Shown: piece by piece, positions 34,852-46,482 of the stretch
How the letters are laid out: each line of letters starts with the position of its first letter
Position numbering within the stretch: position 1 is the stretch's first letter
Assembly: GCA_947462335.1 (NCBI GenBank)
Contig: OX381707.1
Location: forward strand, 20,710,404 to 20,774,403
From: Harmothoe impar
Lineage: Eukaryota; Annelida; Polychaeta; Phyllodocida; Polynoidae
DNA length: 64,000 nucleotides
Direction: 5' to 3'
The notes under the pieces: model-generated
What the model was told of the DNA's origin: nothing
Databases searched by the model: none
What the model saw: only the letters and a program-made list of their open reading frames with translations
Program-made: the position numbers and the translations under genes

Positions 34852-36082
34852 ATAATGCACGGTGGTGGTGATTGACATCAACACATTCCTAAATGTAGCA
34901 CTTTTGTAGAATAAAGAGGAGAGGCCGCCCGTACATGTATATACATGTGGAGGATTCCGTCTTGTACCTTCGCATTTATATGTAACACAATAATCACCAA
35001 ACGAAGCACGGTATACCACTGTAAATCTATACCCTCATAATGTTAATGTTTACTCGTATTCCTACTCATACACTGTGCACATGAACTAGGGAAAAGAAAA
35101 AGTTGGCATGACCATGAGACCATACTCCAGTTGACCTTTGTCTGACCTTTGAGGTTTGACATTCCTCTTACCTCACCTCACCCAGGACAGACAGACAGGC
35201 CGTCAGACCTCTATTGGGGACATGCCCCGACCAGCACATATCTTTGACTTTTTGACAGCCATGAAAAGAAGAAGGAGACAGACACAGACAAATAAAAACT
35301 AAATAAATTCACACAGCGCCACTGGTGTCAGGTTGCCGTACTACATCAGAGATGCTGACAGGAGTACACCCTAGTGGCAGAGTTCTGTACTAGGATGCTC
35401 TCCCATATTTCTGTCAGTTGGCATGCCATCATTAATCATCAAGGACGACGAGAGTTTGTTAAATTTACTTTTTTTTGAGGGAATATAGGCTCAAACTTAA
35501 GGTAAAGAAAGATATGACAAGAAGTTCTTAGACAAAGCAGAAATTCACGTTAAGACGATACGAGTATTGACGCTATATCCACGAAACATTCACCAACAGG
35601 ATTTTAGCACACGTATGGAAATTATAGATGAGCATAAACTTCACACTCTTCAAATGCAACCATCTTTCCTCAGTAGATTTCCACACTGACACACTTCCGA
35701 CCAAAGTGACTCTTACAAACTCATACACACGCACAATTATCCTGATAGACATTTATAATATGTCGAAAAAACTGGCATCGACTATCACCAAATTTATAGT
35801 TCAAACTGACACACTTGTCACCAAATAGTAATAAACTCGACTTAGGTGACACCATCACTATATAAGCAACGTGTTGGTTGGCGGTCCTTTTTCTTCTCTA
35901 CCCAGCGTCCACAGCTCAATATATGAGGCCCTATAGAGACTATTCAGGGCTTAATAAGTGGTCTGTGCCCGCTGGGTACTTTCTTATTAGTTTACAATTA
36001 TCCTTCAATGCACCCAATGGTCTCAACATAAATATTTACCATAAATTGTGATCATACAAAATATCAGTATAGACATGCTTAC
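34852..36082. other. No confident exon
   Basis: A minus-strand hydrophobic frame (LFVCVCLLLLFMAVKKSK, about 35220-35310) lies between TTATTTAG and GAG|GTCTGA. Its acceptor lacks a pyrimidine tract and its phase does not suit E29, so it is not called. Otherwise AT-rich. Confidence 0.4.
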
Positions 36083-36230
36083 CTCCGGGTTGCTGGCCGT
36101 ACTGGTCTCCCATCATGTCGGGGGGAGGTGGGGGGAGGTCGTCCTCACGTCGTCCACCTCCCGGTTTGGGGGCAGTCGGCGGGGGCGCCTTCTTGCCGGT
36201 CAAGGTCACAGATTCCATCCTGGAGCTCAT
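36083..36230 (-). CDS. E29: Pro-rich exon opening with ATG
   Basis: The exon reads MSSRMESVTLTGKKAPPP, then a Lys/Pro/Gly stretch, then LPPPPPDMMGDQYGQQPG, with a split Gly codon at the consensus donor GTAAGC. It has 148 bp, entering in phase 0 and leaving in phase 1. The acceptor is TTAACCTTCAG. Because the exon starts with ATG and lies 0.6 kb downstream of an ETS/RFX promoter-like cluster, it may also act as the first coding exon of a shorter transcript. The PPPPPDMM run could be a ligand for EVH1 or SH3 domains (inference). Confidence 0.75.
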
Positions 36231-36802
36231 CTGAAGGTTAAACACAGCTAGGTGGTCAAGGTCAAGATAAGGGCTGATTAGGAGTGGGTGTTAGTTTTGT
36301 ACACTTAAATACTATGGAGATATGATTTGAGGCAAAAGCACAGAGATAGAAGATGGCGACATTTGTATAGCTGGTTTGGTTAGTAGTCATGGGGTACAAT
36401 TCATTCTGCAAGAGATGGACAATTTCTTATTAATGTAGCTTTACATTTAAGGTTTACATGTTTCATTAGTATTAAGAGTTTAACAATACATGGTATAAAT
36501 ATGTACGATGTGAATAACGCATCACACTGCGAATACAACATTACCAGAATGAACCATAACTTGATTGATATCAACATAGAGGAGAAAGTAATGTGAATAA
36601 AACAACTTGAACGAGAAATTTAAGTTCCAAAAACACCTTACTTACCACTAAAACGGCTAATAAAAGAAAGTAAAGAAACACCAAGAGTAAGAAAGAGGTG
36701 TGTTCATCTTAAAACCTAATAGTAGTAGAGAGAAAAACAGTGTGACCCATTTTGATATGACTTGGCTAAGGCTGGCCGCAGCCACGAATCTGGAATATCT
36801 CT

Positions 36803-36859
36803 ACCGGAAATGGCATCTAATGCCACTTCCGGTTCACCCAGGTAGGTTGCCATGACAAC
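36803..36859. promoter_or_regulatory. Inverted ETS pair plus RFX X-box
   Basis: ACCGGAAATGGCAT (36803-36816) and ATGCCACTTCCGGT (36820-36833) form an inverted repeat with one mismatch and a 3-bp spacer; each arm holds an ETS core. GTTGCCATGACAAC (36846-36859) is a perfect X-box 12 bp further on. The cluster lies about 570 bp upstream of the E29 ATG on the minus strand and could drive a short transcript. Confidence 0.45.
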
Positions 36860-36959
36860 GTCAAAATCAGGAATCCTCGGACCGCAGAGGTAGGAGAGGG
36901 TAGAGTCAGTAAAGGTTTAGTGTCACGTACGACTATAGAGTCTATGTCTACAAGTCTAG

Positions 36960-37219
36960 TCCTTTATGGGTCACATAATGATCTAATGCACTATGCCTTA
37001 TGTCGTCGTGATGATGCATGAATGCAGCTCTGGTGAATAACTCGCCAGAGCTGCATTCAATCATCATGCCGACCCTACGGGGTTGGTTGATGACCTTCCC
37101 AAGAGTCGGCATGATACATGGATGCAGCCCTGGCGAGTAGGTTCACCAGGGCTGCATTCATGCATCATGATAATAAAGGGCATATCACATTACAGCACTA
37201 TGTGACCCGTTAAAGGGTC
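36960..37219. mobile_element. TTAA MITE, well-kept hairpins
   Basis: Both hairpins and the central CCGACCCTACGGGGTTG ... AGAGTCGGC hairpin are clear. The ends (GGGTCACATAATG and GTGACCCGTTAAAGGGT) have diverged. Confidence 0.8.
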
Positions 37220-37273
37220 TCCTACACTAGAGTCTAAGTCTACCCTGGGTGCAGGTCTACGTGGTGGACTTAC

Positions 37274-37312
37274 GTCGTCAGGTGCCGTGCCATAAGGACT
37301 GTTTTCGTAACC
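37274..37312 (-). CDS. E28: 13-codon micro-exon
   Basis: The exon reads GYENSPYGTAPDD. It has a strong acceptor (CTCCCTCCAG) and a consensus donor (GTAAGT), unlike the donors of the array exons. It has 39 bp, phase 0-0. SPYG echoes the module. Confidence 0.6.
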
Positions 37313-37527
37313 CTGGAGGGAGGATAAACATGCCAGGGTCAAAGGTCATCTCAAGGTCAAAAACACACAAAACCACATGTACATGCAGTTAGACGCGCTA
37401 ACACTACCAGACAAGGTCTACAATAGTAGGAGGAGAAATCCCACCCCCATCCCACACCCAACCCTATATGCCCAATCTGTACATAACCAAACTCAAGTGA
37501 TCTCCAACAAAATTATCCCAGTCACAA

Positions 37528-37720
37528 TTAACCCCTAAGATCTAGGGAGCAACTCGCCAGTGCTACATTCATTCATCTTGCCGACCATATGGGGTTAATG
37601 CAATCCCTAATAGTCGGCATAAAGGAGCAATGCAGCACCGGCGAGTTACTCACCAGAGATGCACCAACTTAACATAATAACATGGCCCCTTGAGGCATCA
37701 TGCCGTCCTTAAAGGGTTAG
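37528..37720. mobile_element. TTAA MITE
   Basis: Left end TTAACCCCTAAGA; the first hairpin has lost an arm; right end GCCGTCCTTAAAGGGTTAG. Confidence 0.75.
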
Positions 37721-37941
37721 ACCCACTGACTGACGCTGATGACTACGGTGGCAGCCTACAGCCAATCTGCGGGAAGACAATGCCCTATTTTATCCTGACT
37801 GACTTGCTGAACATGAGGGGGCGGGTACAGCACATAGACGGCAGACGGAGCCACCGGGCCAAGACAATCAATGTGGTGATGGATCACACACGTCATGCCT
37901 CCCGGTCCTGCATGCCTACCTCCAGGGGGGGGGGGGGGGGG

Positions 37942-38173
37942 TAACCCTTTAGTGGCTGCATGGTGCTTTAATGTGCTATGACCTTTATCGTTATGATGCA
38001 TGAGAGCAGCCCGGGCTATGTCCATGTATTCTGCCGATCCTTCTTGGTAGTGTATCTACGCCATACATGATGCTTAGATACAGCACTGGCGAGTTACTCT
38101 CCTGGGCTTTATTCATACATCCTAAAGACTAAGGGGATGAGGCATTGAAGCACTATGTGGCCCATAAGGGTTA
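37942..38173. mobile_element. TTAA MITE
   Basis: Left end TAACCCTTTAGTGGCTGCAT; right end GTGGCCCATAAGGGTTA. It follows a run of 18 G residues. Confidence 0.7.
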
Positions 38174-38819
38174 CGGGAGGTGATGTGTAGGAGATTAATA
38201 CAATGTGGACACCCCATGGCAGGGAAGGACAGACATAATTCTATCATGGAGTTACGGCTTCTGCTACCAGTGCTAGATACCTAGCTGTTCTATCATCAGG
38301 ACAGGAACTGTTAACATGGGAGGTGGTGGATTTCTCTAGTTTACAATATAGAAAGGCGTGTACATGCCTCAGAGACAATTTGAATGTCCATGGGCCTGGG
38401 ATAGTCTCATAACGTTATGTTGTGCCCATGCACATCAAATATTTCCTTAGTAATAAATAAGATGGACTTTAAAGTCTTATGGACCTTCCCAACCTGACCT
38501 TTGAAGACAGTCACCCTCACTCCCACCCCCCTCACATAGAAAAAAAACCCAAAGAAGTTGCATTTTCTGCACCTAGTAACGGTTATTTCCGGCAACAACC
38601 TATAAAGCAGCCAGAAATGATATAAATACCCGGAAATGGACGGTGATTTCTAAATTGAATCCATCCCAAATCAAATTTGAGGGCGGCCAATGGGAGAGGC
38701 GAGTAAGGGGGTCGGGGGACTTTCCAGAAATAGTTGTCAGGTTAAATAAAGTTTGGTGAGAGTCCACTTTAGGGTCTGTGAGTAGTTGTGAGTGTAAATA
38801 TAGCAGGGGTCAGTCCCCC

Positions 38820-39010
38820 AGGTAGGGACGCCGCCAACCGGGGTGTGCCCCGCTATAAATACGCATGCGCCGTACCTACGTCAATGGTGACGTCATGGCA
38901 GCGTTCAATGACAGATATTTCAATGTGGGGCAGGCCGTAATACGTACGTCAGGCGGCGAGGCCTCTGTCACAGTTGGCTAGGCGCACCGTCCGTGAAGCG
39001 GGGAGGTACT
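38820..39010. promoter_or_regulatory. CpG-rich core-promoter-like region (TATA, NRF1, CRE)
   Basis: TATAAATA (38854-38861) is followed directly by ACGCATGCGC (38861-38870, NRF1-like) and TGACGTCA (38888-38895, a perfect CRE). The block has about 20 CpGs in 190 bp, far more than its flanks. TATA reads on the plus strand, but TATTTATA reads on the minus strand too, so direction is open. No plus-strand gene follows. Confidence 0.4.
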
Positions 39011-41883
39011 ATCTACCCCCCTACCCCCCTACCCCCCCCCCCCCCCCCCCACCCCCAACCACCTACCACCAACTCCACACATCTACCTATCTACACCCCA
39101 TCTCCCCTTTGCTATGACGTTATTTCAGTATTCATCCTTTTTTTGTTTCCACATATAAACTACACGTAGCTAATTTTAGAATATCTAATAATAATAATAA
39201 TAATGGTGGTATCTAATAATGGAATATACCCAGTCCGAGATTTAGCTTCATCCCAGGATATGAATTCAATTGCTAAAATCGAAATTTGTAATCATAAAAT
39301 GGGTGGGTAGGAATATTTCTATAATGACCATTATGGTCAGTAGGGTAAATTCAAATTAGAAAGGATTTATTTGTTATAGACTGGAAGTACAATTTCGATG
39401 ATTTAACAGCAAAGTACCATATTCATATCAATGCCTCTACAACAATTGGTCTCCACACCAGTGAAATTTGGGGATCCAGGGACTCTGCCTTGCTGCCGTG
39501 AAGCCCCAAAGGGCCCCTCTCTTTAGGGCTATTTTTAGGATCCTAGGTAGGTGGTGATGGTGTGAGCTGTGTGTTGGGAGGGGGGGGGGGGTCCATCACC
39601 ACCCCCCCCCCCCCCCCCACCGACAGATATGATTAATTGGTGGGCGTAAATGGGAGCCCTTAGGGACGGGTGGGTGGCGGGAGATGGGGCTGCAATGGGG
39701 TGGGAAGGGAAGTTGATGATAAAGCACAATATTGTCTACATACATGGGCGGCCAAGGCCACGAAATAGGCCATTTACACAGGCACCCTCGGGCAAAATGG
39801 TATGTTTCCTCTACTAGACTAGGGAATCCCGAGTTATTCAAATATATGGGGCATTTTCGTTAACTCGTAGTCTTTTTTCCCATTTCATTTCACTTCTTCT
39901 TTTTTTTTTAGGGGGGGGGGGGAGGGTGTTAGATATTCTCTGCCTGACTTAAAGTAGTAATAGTTCAACATAGGTGGGGTGATTACTATCTTTCTTGTAT
40001 GCTATATCGATTCAAACACTGATCTATTAAGATCAGAGTAGTCAAATAGCAGTGTTTATCATAATATGTTTACAAAATGAAAGGGTCATATTCTAAATTG
40101 TAACGATATAAAAGCTTGATGGAGTGAATTTTGAGACGATCGTTGTTGGATTTTGTCAGAAGGCTCATCCTAACAGTAACTTCCCTGCCAACTACTGTTT
40201 TCCTACCACATCCCTCCCCTCCTCTCCCTCCCCTCCCATCCCCTCCCATCCCCACGCACACCCCAGTCTGGCTAATTACTCCATGGTAGACGCTGATCAA
40301 GCATTAACCCCTTCCCTACACACCCTGACTTAGTACAGGAGGCCCGGACAGGCTACTCCCAAGTCTCTCAGGGGTTAACACAAGACATGGCATGTTCCTC
40401 CAGACACTGAGATATTAGCATCGTCAGCAGACCTCTACTCTGTTCAGTATAGACAGCCAACAACTTAAAGTTCCAGCAATAACCAGACATGATACACTGT
40501 ACATCCACATTACCAATGCAATCTCCACATGCAGTTAGAACCACAGAAACACTTGTCTCTGCATCAAACAAAATAGTTTTAATATTTTGCAAAGTAATGG
40601 ATTATACACACCAATTCATATTGTTCACATATATTTCATGAAAACACATGCATGTACAGGTCAGTAACGGTATATAGAACGGTTATTGTTAATATCCAAT
40701 ATGGACAAGTGTTTGAATTGGACATTTTAAACATGGACAACATATTACATTTACTGCATGCTTCAGGCCTGCAAATGTGAACTACAGAAAGCTTGATTAG
40801 TTAGCAGTATATATGGGTAATGGTTAATGGTCACAGTTTGGGGTTGTTGTGTATAATAGCCACATATAGAATGGTGGCTCAAAGCGGCAAGCAATGGAAG
40901 TGTCTGGAACCTTCTATAAAACAGGAAACAGGACCCACCAACAACCAGCAAGAGGTCCCAGGGTGCCGTCTCGCCCCGCCATTTTGTTTGTTAATTTTCC
41001 CTAGTTCCCAATTTCAATTTGGTTATTTTATGTGGGCCTAATCAAATTAAAAGGAGTGGATTCACCACTGGGGTAGTCAAGGGGAATTGAAGGAACGCTA
41101 ATTAGGCATTTGTTAGCAAAATAGTGGGGCTATGGGATGCCCTGGTGTTTGTATTTTTTTAGATTTTGTTTCGACAATTCACGATCAATATCAATCTGAA
41201 TGGGGAACCTGATATTGGTCTAGCATCACTGGGTCCCACTGCTGGGCTGTCGGGGAGTTAGGATTGATACAGGATACTATCTTGCAACAGAGTTTGGTTA
41301 ATAGAGTGGGGAAGGGGATTCTTGTGAATAGTAGGCCGTCAAATGTTATGGCAAATACACATCTAATAATATGGCATGGGTGAAGTTACTTATATTCTCA
41401 TAATGTCAGTACATCTAGTGGTGTTATACGATCTATGTTTTTTCTGCAGTTTCCACTCAGATCGTAACTGTGGTAAAACGGTTCGGAAGCAAAAATGTCA
41501 TGTCTGAACTTCATTTACAAGTTGTTCATTTGCGTGGTGTATTTGCCAACAAAGAAGACCCAACATTCCAAAGAACTGTATCATATAGCCCGGCATATAG
41601 CCACACAGAAAACATAACCACAGGCAGGACACGGCCGCCCCCTCGTGGGACGCTGGGGAACTACAACAACACTGCGTCCCAGAGGCGCCACCAAACGCAG
41701 ACGGGACGCGGCGGAACTACAACCGCCAGGTGGCAGCAGCGGCCGGACGACTTCTACTCTGGTGTCCTGCGCCTACTCAACCAACTACACGAGCAACTCG
41801 CAGCTAGTACAGGCGACATCCTGAGTAGTGGGACAGGTACGGGGGTGCAGGAGCAGCTCAGGAGCAGCTCAGGGGGAGTATAC
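39011..41883. other. Intron between E27 and E28, no exon recognised
   Basis: Long C or G runs occur at 39029-39050, 39581-39620 and 39911-39922. A CTCF-like CCGCCAGGTGGCAGCAG is at 41723-41739, and two GAGCAGCTC words at 41851 and 41862. The plus-strand frame from 41470 is open by chance across E27 (see rejected items). Confidence 0.45.
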
Positions 41884-42033
41884 CTGGGTGGTGGCGCTCT
41901 GGGAGGTGTGGCGGGTGAAGATGGAAGAGCTGCTCGAGTCCTCCTGAACAGAGGACTGGAACTCCTGACGGCTGTGCTCCTTCTTGAAGGTATCTCCATC
42001 CCAGCCCTCACTGGCCGACTCCATCACCTGGTG
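41884..42033 (-). CDS. E27: 50-codon acidic, Ser-rich exon
   Basis: The exon begins HQVMESASEGWDGDTFKKEH and ends SSIFTRHTSQSATTQ before GTATAC. The acceptor is ACCAATACAG. It has 150 bp, phase 0-0. It is charged and serine-rich, unlike the Gly/Pro modules. A 222-codon plus-strand frame overlaps it; codon pattern and splice sites favour the minus strand. Confidence 0.75.
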
Positions 42034-42656
42034 CTGTATTGGTGCAGGGGTGGGGTGAAGCAGGGTGGAAGGGGAGAAGGGGAAGAAGAGAATAACAAAG
42101 CATTAGAAGCCAATTATGATCATATGGCATTATCATAATTCAAACAGTTTAAACAGAAGCAGCAGGGTATGTTGAACATTGTGAAATATTGGCAGTGGTG
42201 AAATGTCATCTGGGTTGGTGGTACAGAGCTGCAGAGAGAAGCTGAACTGTAGAGCACACAGTATGAGTGTAACCGGGGTGTTTGTATGCTGTAGGTTGTA
42301 TTATATGGTGAAACCGGCGGTGCATGGAAGCAGTTGGTGTAAATATGGCCGAGATGGTCAAGTAGCACTGACCTATGTACAACCACCTCACAGCAGCAAA
42401 CAAGCCTACAATTTCTTAAAATTAAGAAATGGTAAATTTAGTTTAGTAACTGCTCTAAGGCATTGAGGCTACTAGACCATCTTGCTCCCTCTGTGTACAA
42501 GTACCATGGATACCCTACTGTCTGCATTAGGCAGCAGACTGACATCCAGGGTGTTGTCACAGAGTGGTGTAAGGCATAGCAGGTGTGTCCAGCGTTAGGT
42601 TACACTCCTCATGAGACTCCTGCACCAGCTGCAATACCCCTATAGCACCACCATTT

Positions 42657-42880
42657 TAAACATTTAAGGGCAGCATGCTGCCTTAAAGCATTATGCCCTT
42701 TGCCGTGTGAGACATGAATGCAGCACTGGGAAATAACTCACCAGTGCTGCATTCATGCATCAGGCCGACCTTACGGAGTTGAAACAACACTGAAAGGAAC
42801 GGCACGGTGCTCCAATGCATGCCGGCGAGTTACTCGCCGGGGCTGCATTGGTGCATCATTTGTGACCACTGGTCATCAAC
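42657..42880. mobile_element. TTAA MITE, right end lost
   Basis: Left end AAACATTTAAGGGCAGCATG; both hairpins are present (the second is GCCGGCGAGTTACTCGCCGG, 20 bp). Confidence 0.75.
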
Positions 42881-43148
42881 GACTATGAGGAAGCCATTAT
42901 TTATTGTATTCAGGGGTGATGCTGTCTAACTAATAATTACCTGTACAGAGTGGTCGCTTGTACAAAGGTAGCACCTGAAAGAGGACTTGCCTCTGTCAAA
43001 CCCAAAGCGCTGATCCAACATAAGCAGGTCTTTGGGTCAGGTTTACCCAATGTATATACACCATGGTTAGTAACATCATATTTAAAGCGTGTTCGTCCCA
43101 TGCGTTTAGGAGGCACGTGTAGAATGTGGCCTTAATTCTAAATGTCAC

Positions 43149-43271
43149 CTCGGAACCAGGAGGGCCCTGGCGGCGTAAGTCCCCATCGCGGCCTAGAGTG
43201 GCGTTCTTGGCGAAAATACCATCAACGGGGGAGAGCGCGTTTCCGTTTGCATCTTGCTGTTGGCCATATTG
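43149..43271 (-). CDS. E26: type B module exon, 123 bp
   Basis: The exon begins QYGQQQDANGNALSP, continues LGRDGDLRRQ and ends GPPGSE before GTGACA. The acceptor is GTCGGCAG. It has 41 codons, phase 0-0. LGRDGD and PPGS are shared with E19. Confidence 0.8.
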
Positions 43272-44532
43272 CTGCCGACCAAAACACAACACCCACTATA
43301 ACACAAACCACAGGCACACCACTGGGTGGACTGCAGGCGTAGACTGCACAACAAGACAGGGTTAGCAAACAACACATCAGGGAGGTTAATTTGACTAATA
43401 TTATCAAACATGATATTTAAAGCACAAATATGCAACAATCAAATAAATAAATATCATACTTGTAAGTATGTATTAGGATGTATACCATACAGAAGTGCTG
43501 TGCATGTTTTGTTTTATACTGATATGCAAATAAATCATAACTCATAAGTATATAATTATATATAATTCAAAGGAACAAAAATAAGCCAAGCACTTATGAA
43601 ATTAAGAAATAAAATGGTAAGCCCAATAAACACAACATAAATAGAGCCATAAGGTGATGTGATATAATCTCATCAATAAAAGGCAGACTAAAGCTAACTA
43701 GAAGTATGAAATGTCAAGCATAGCAAAAACCATACTATTAGTCTTCTGTACATATAGTTAACTTAACTTATCTTCACTTTATCATAATTATTTAAGTTTA
43801 GGGTTTCACTAGTTTACTTTTTCGTGCACTAGACCTCATCATATCTAGAAACCGAACTAGGATAATGCACTGAAATCTCTCCGCAGAGGTTCACATTTGT
43901 AGCTTAATGTAATTCTGTAAATAGTATAATTCATTTCCTGACCAATACCTATTTAAACCTAACAACCGCGTCCCCAAATTCTGAAATGCATGTCCTATAC
44001 CAGCAAACCTTAGTGTATAACCCACTGATAAACCAACTGTATAGGGGCTCAGTATTAAAGGGGCATACATGGTATTAAGGACATGGTAGAGGAATAGAAC
44101 ACAATACAATTACACCTGAACAATACCATTAGACAGAACCAGTTATGGGAGTGATCTTTTTTTTTACAACAGGGGGAGGTGGGTTTTCACCCCCCCCCCC
44201 CGGGTTGAAAATCGGTGCGTGCGCAGCCTTTTGAAGCAGAGTAACGCGCTGGCTTTTGGCCCAAAACAGGTTACATTTTTTACCCCCCCCCCCCCATGAG
44301 AGGTCCAAATATTTTACACCCCCCCCCCCGGTCAAAGGGTCCAAATTGCAATTTTAGTTGCCTGGCCTTCACTGGTATTGTCTTAATGATAATGTGTCAT
44401 CTGGATGGGGGGTTAGACTTTCATCTGCGGTACAACATAATACCATCTAGATAAATCAAGAGGGGCAGAATGGGGAAGGAACTTAGAAATAAACTCAATG
44501 CCTTAGGTTAGATAGATAGATCTGACTGTGAC
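43272..44532. other. Intron between E25 and E26 with poly-C blocks
   Basis: Three poly-C runs at 44190-44200, 44284-44295 and 44321-44330 sit in short related segments; TTTTCACC ... GGTTGAAAA flanks the first as an inverted repeat. Similar TTTT-poly-C segments lie near 8640 and 20835. Confidence 0.5.
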
Positions 44533-44628
44533 CTGGGCACGTGGAGGTTTGGGTGGAGGAGGCTGGTCCAGCTGTATAAAGCCTTGACCCTGGAGCCGAT
44601 TACCCGCAGGATCCTTCCCACCGGCGCC
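44533..44628 (-). CDS. E25: 32-codon exon with proline run
   Basis: The exon begins GAGGKDPAGNRLQGQ and contains LDQPPPPKPPRAQ, a possible SH3-type ligand, before GTCACA. The acceptor is ATTTCCACAG, phase 0-0. It lies outside the module pattern. Confidence 0.75.
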
Positions 44629-45290
44629 CTGTGGAAATCATGGTCACTGTCAATGGCCTCTCACCCTATAGGTATAGACTAATATGCCTCCTTCAGATCA
44701 ATAGTTACCATCTAACTCTAGTATAGCTTAAGTGGTAGACATGCTTCTGTTTATTCACAGAGTTTATTTACAGAGAATATTGTGTATGTTTCAGAGCGAA
44801 GTGAAAGGTATTTAATAGAGCTCTAAGAAATTAAGGCAGGTGGTACAAAATATATATATTATTCATCCTATCAGCCATGTAATTATTTACAATATACAAA
44901 ATATATGATTACTGAATATGATTTAATAATCACTTTTATATCAGTGCTCAAAATACTTTATCATTATGGTAATATACAGTTTTAATATTATTATTGTTAT
45001 AGGTATTTATTTGTTATGGAAAAATAGTATTTGCTTTTGTCCGATGATTTCTGTTATGCTAATTAATCATAATTATCCTAATCAAAAAGCCTTGATTATG
45101 AAGGTGGAAGCACATCCTATTCTGGAAGACTTATCAAAAGATAAAACCATGAAGAAATTTCTAAAAATGCCTTAATATCTAATTCAGAGGTGAAATATAT
45201 CCATAGGATAAAAAGATGATGCACAGAGTATCAGTTCTTAATACCTATCATTCTGCATGATTGGCTTAACTACTCTTGAATCATAATGAC

Positions 45291-45515
45291 CTTGGGTGCC
45301 TTGTGGGGGAGGGTGCTGTAGCCACTGCCGGCCTGGGCTCGCCTCGCATTAGGGGAGTTACCAGCATTCGGAGAGTTACCGGCATTCGGGGAGTTACCGG
45401 CATACTCTCGGCGGGACCGGTTGGGCATTGTGCTATAGCCACTGCCCACATAGGTTGGCTTATACCCAGGGAATCCTTGGCCCCTAACCACCTCGTCAGG
45501 CTGGCCATGCTGCTG
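45291..45515 (-). CDS. E24: 75-codon exon with internal AGNSPN repeats
   Basis: This is the longest exon in the gene. It begins QQHGQPDEVVRGQGF. The motif GSGYSTMP and its near copy GSGYSTLP flank three tandem AGNSPN hexapeptides coded by 18-bp repeats. It ends HKAPK before GTCATT, a weak donor. The acceptor is ATATATAG. Length is 225 bp, phase 0-0. Confidence 0.75.
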
Positions 45516-45929
45516 CTATATAATATAGTTGAATAAATGCAACAAGTTACCTGGAGGTCACTAATGTCCCAGTTCAAAAGCCTTAACATAAGGGTGGACC
45601 TTTTCCTAACTTGTCTAATATAAAGGAAATGTGGGATTGCTGTTTGTCAGCAGAACCTAAGAGTCTATCAGGGAGGTCAGATGGTTGCTCTATATTACTG
45701 AGGATTTGGGTTTGGGTTGGGTTGCGATGTGAATACTGATGAATTCAATTACAACATGGACCCCCCAGTATAAGGGAACCGATATTTTACCACTTGACTT
45801 GACTCAAGAAGATCCCTTCTTTATATTATTAAAGTGTAAGAGGTGGGAGGGCATACTGTTAGCACACCATTACCCAAGCATATGGGAATCCCTCTTAATA
45901 CAATGGTATGGAGCTGACTAGGGCCTGAC

Positions 45930-46052
45930 CTGTGAGAGGGCAACCTTGGCCTGAGATCTGTAGCGGGGGAAGGTGCCAGTTTGATCTCCAGAAAACTGGC
46001 CATGCATGGGTGAAGGGCTGCCTCGGTCTGACTCGTTGTAACTGTCATATTG
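45930..46052 (-). CDS. E23: type B module exon, 123 bp
   Basis: The exon begins QYDSYNESDRGSPSP, continues MHGQFSGDQTGTFPR and ends AKVALSQ before GTCAGG. The acceptor is GTAATTCAG. It has 41 codons, phase 0-0. The C-terminal third has lost the RPPGSQ ending. Confidence 0.8.
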
Positions 46053-46482
46053 CTGAATTACCGAAGTGACAAGGGTATGTATTAACTCTGCTATGCTACT
46101 CTCCCATCACTGAATATACACTTCAATATGATACTTTGAATTGTTTTAACTTACTTGTAAAAAGCACAGAAGAATGAGCTTCATTTCATTCTAATTACAA
46201 TCTAATTTAAATGAATATAGCCTAAATGTGGTAAATTACTGTCACAGACTTGACCCATGTTTCCGCATAAAATGAAGAAATCAAGAGTTCCGTGATGAAT
46301 CAACTATTGCACTTAGTGCAAATCAAGAACATTTACAAATATTCGGATATTATTCACAACAGATATATAATATAATATGAGAATGCTCTACTCTTCCCTT
46401 TTTAATTATACATTTAGAAATACTTTAAAATTACTTAAGATCCCTAGGCTTAATAATTAAGCGTCTTGTCTTAACCGCCAAC

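Noticed and set aside
35220..35310. Hydrophobic minus-strand exon candidate
   Set aside because: No pyrimidine tract at the acceptor, and its phase does not fit E29 or the next candidate.
2591..38175. MITE hairpins as tRNA or ncRNA genes
   Set aside because: Hairpins recur as parts of a dispersed element with TTAA ends; none folds as a tRNA cloverleaf. The only tRNA-like sequence is the SINE head at 23429-23488.
41470..42138. 222-codon plus-strand frame
   Set aside because: Its 3-prime half is antisense to E27, which has good splice sites and a matching phase. The first half contains a GC-rich repeat and has no recognisable motif.
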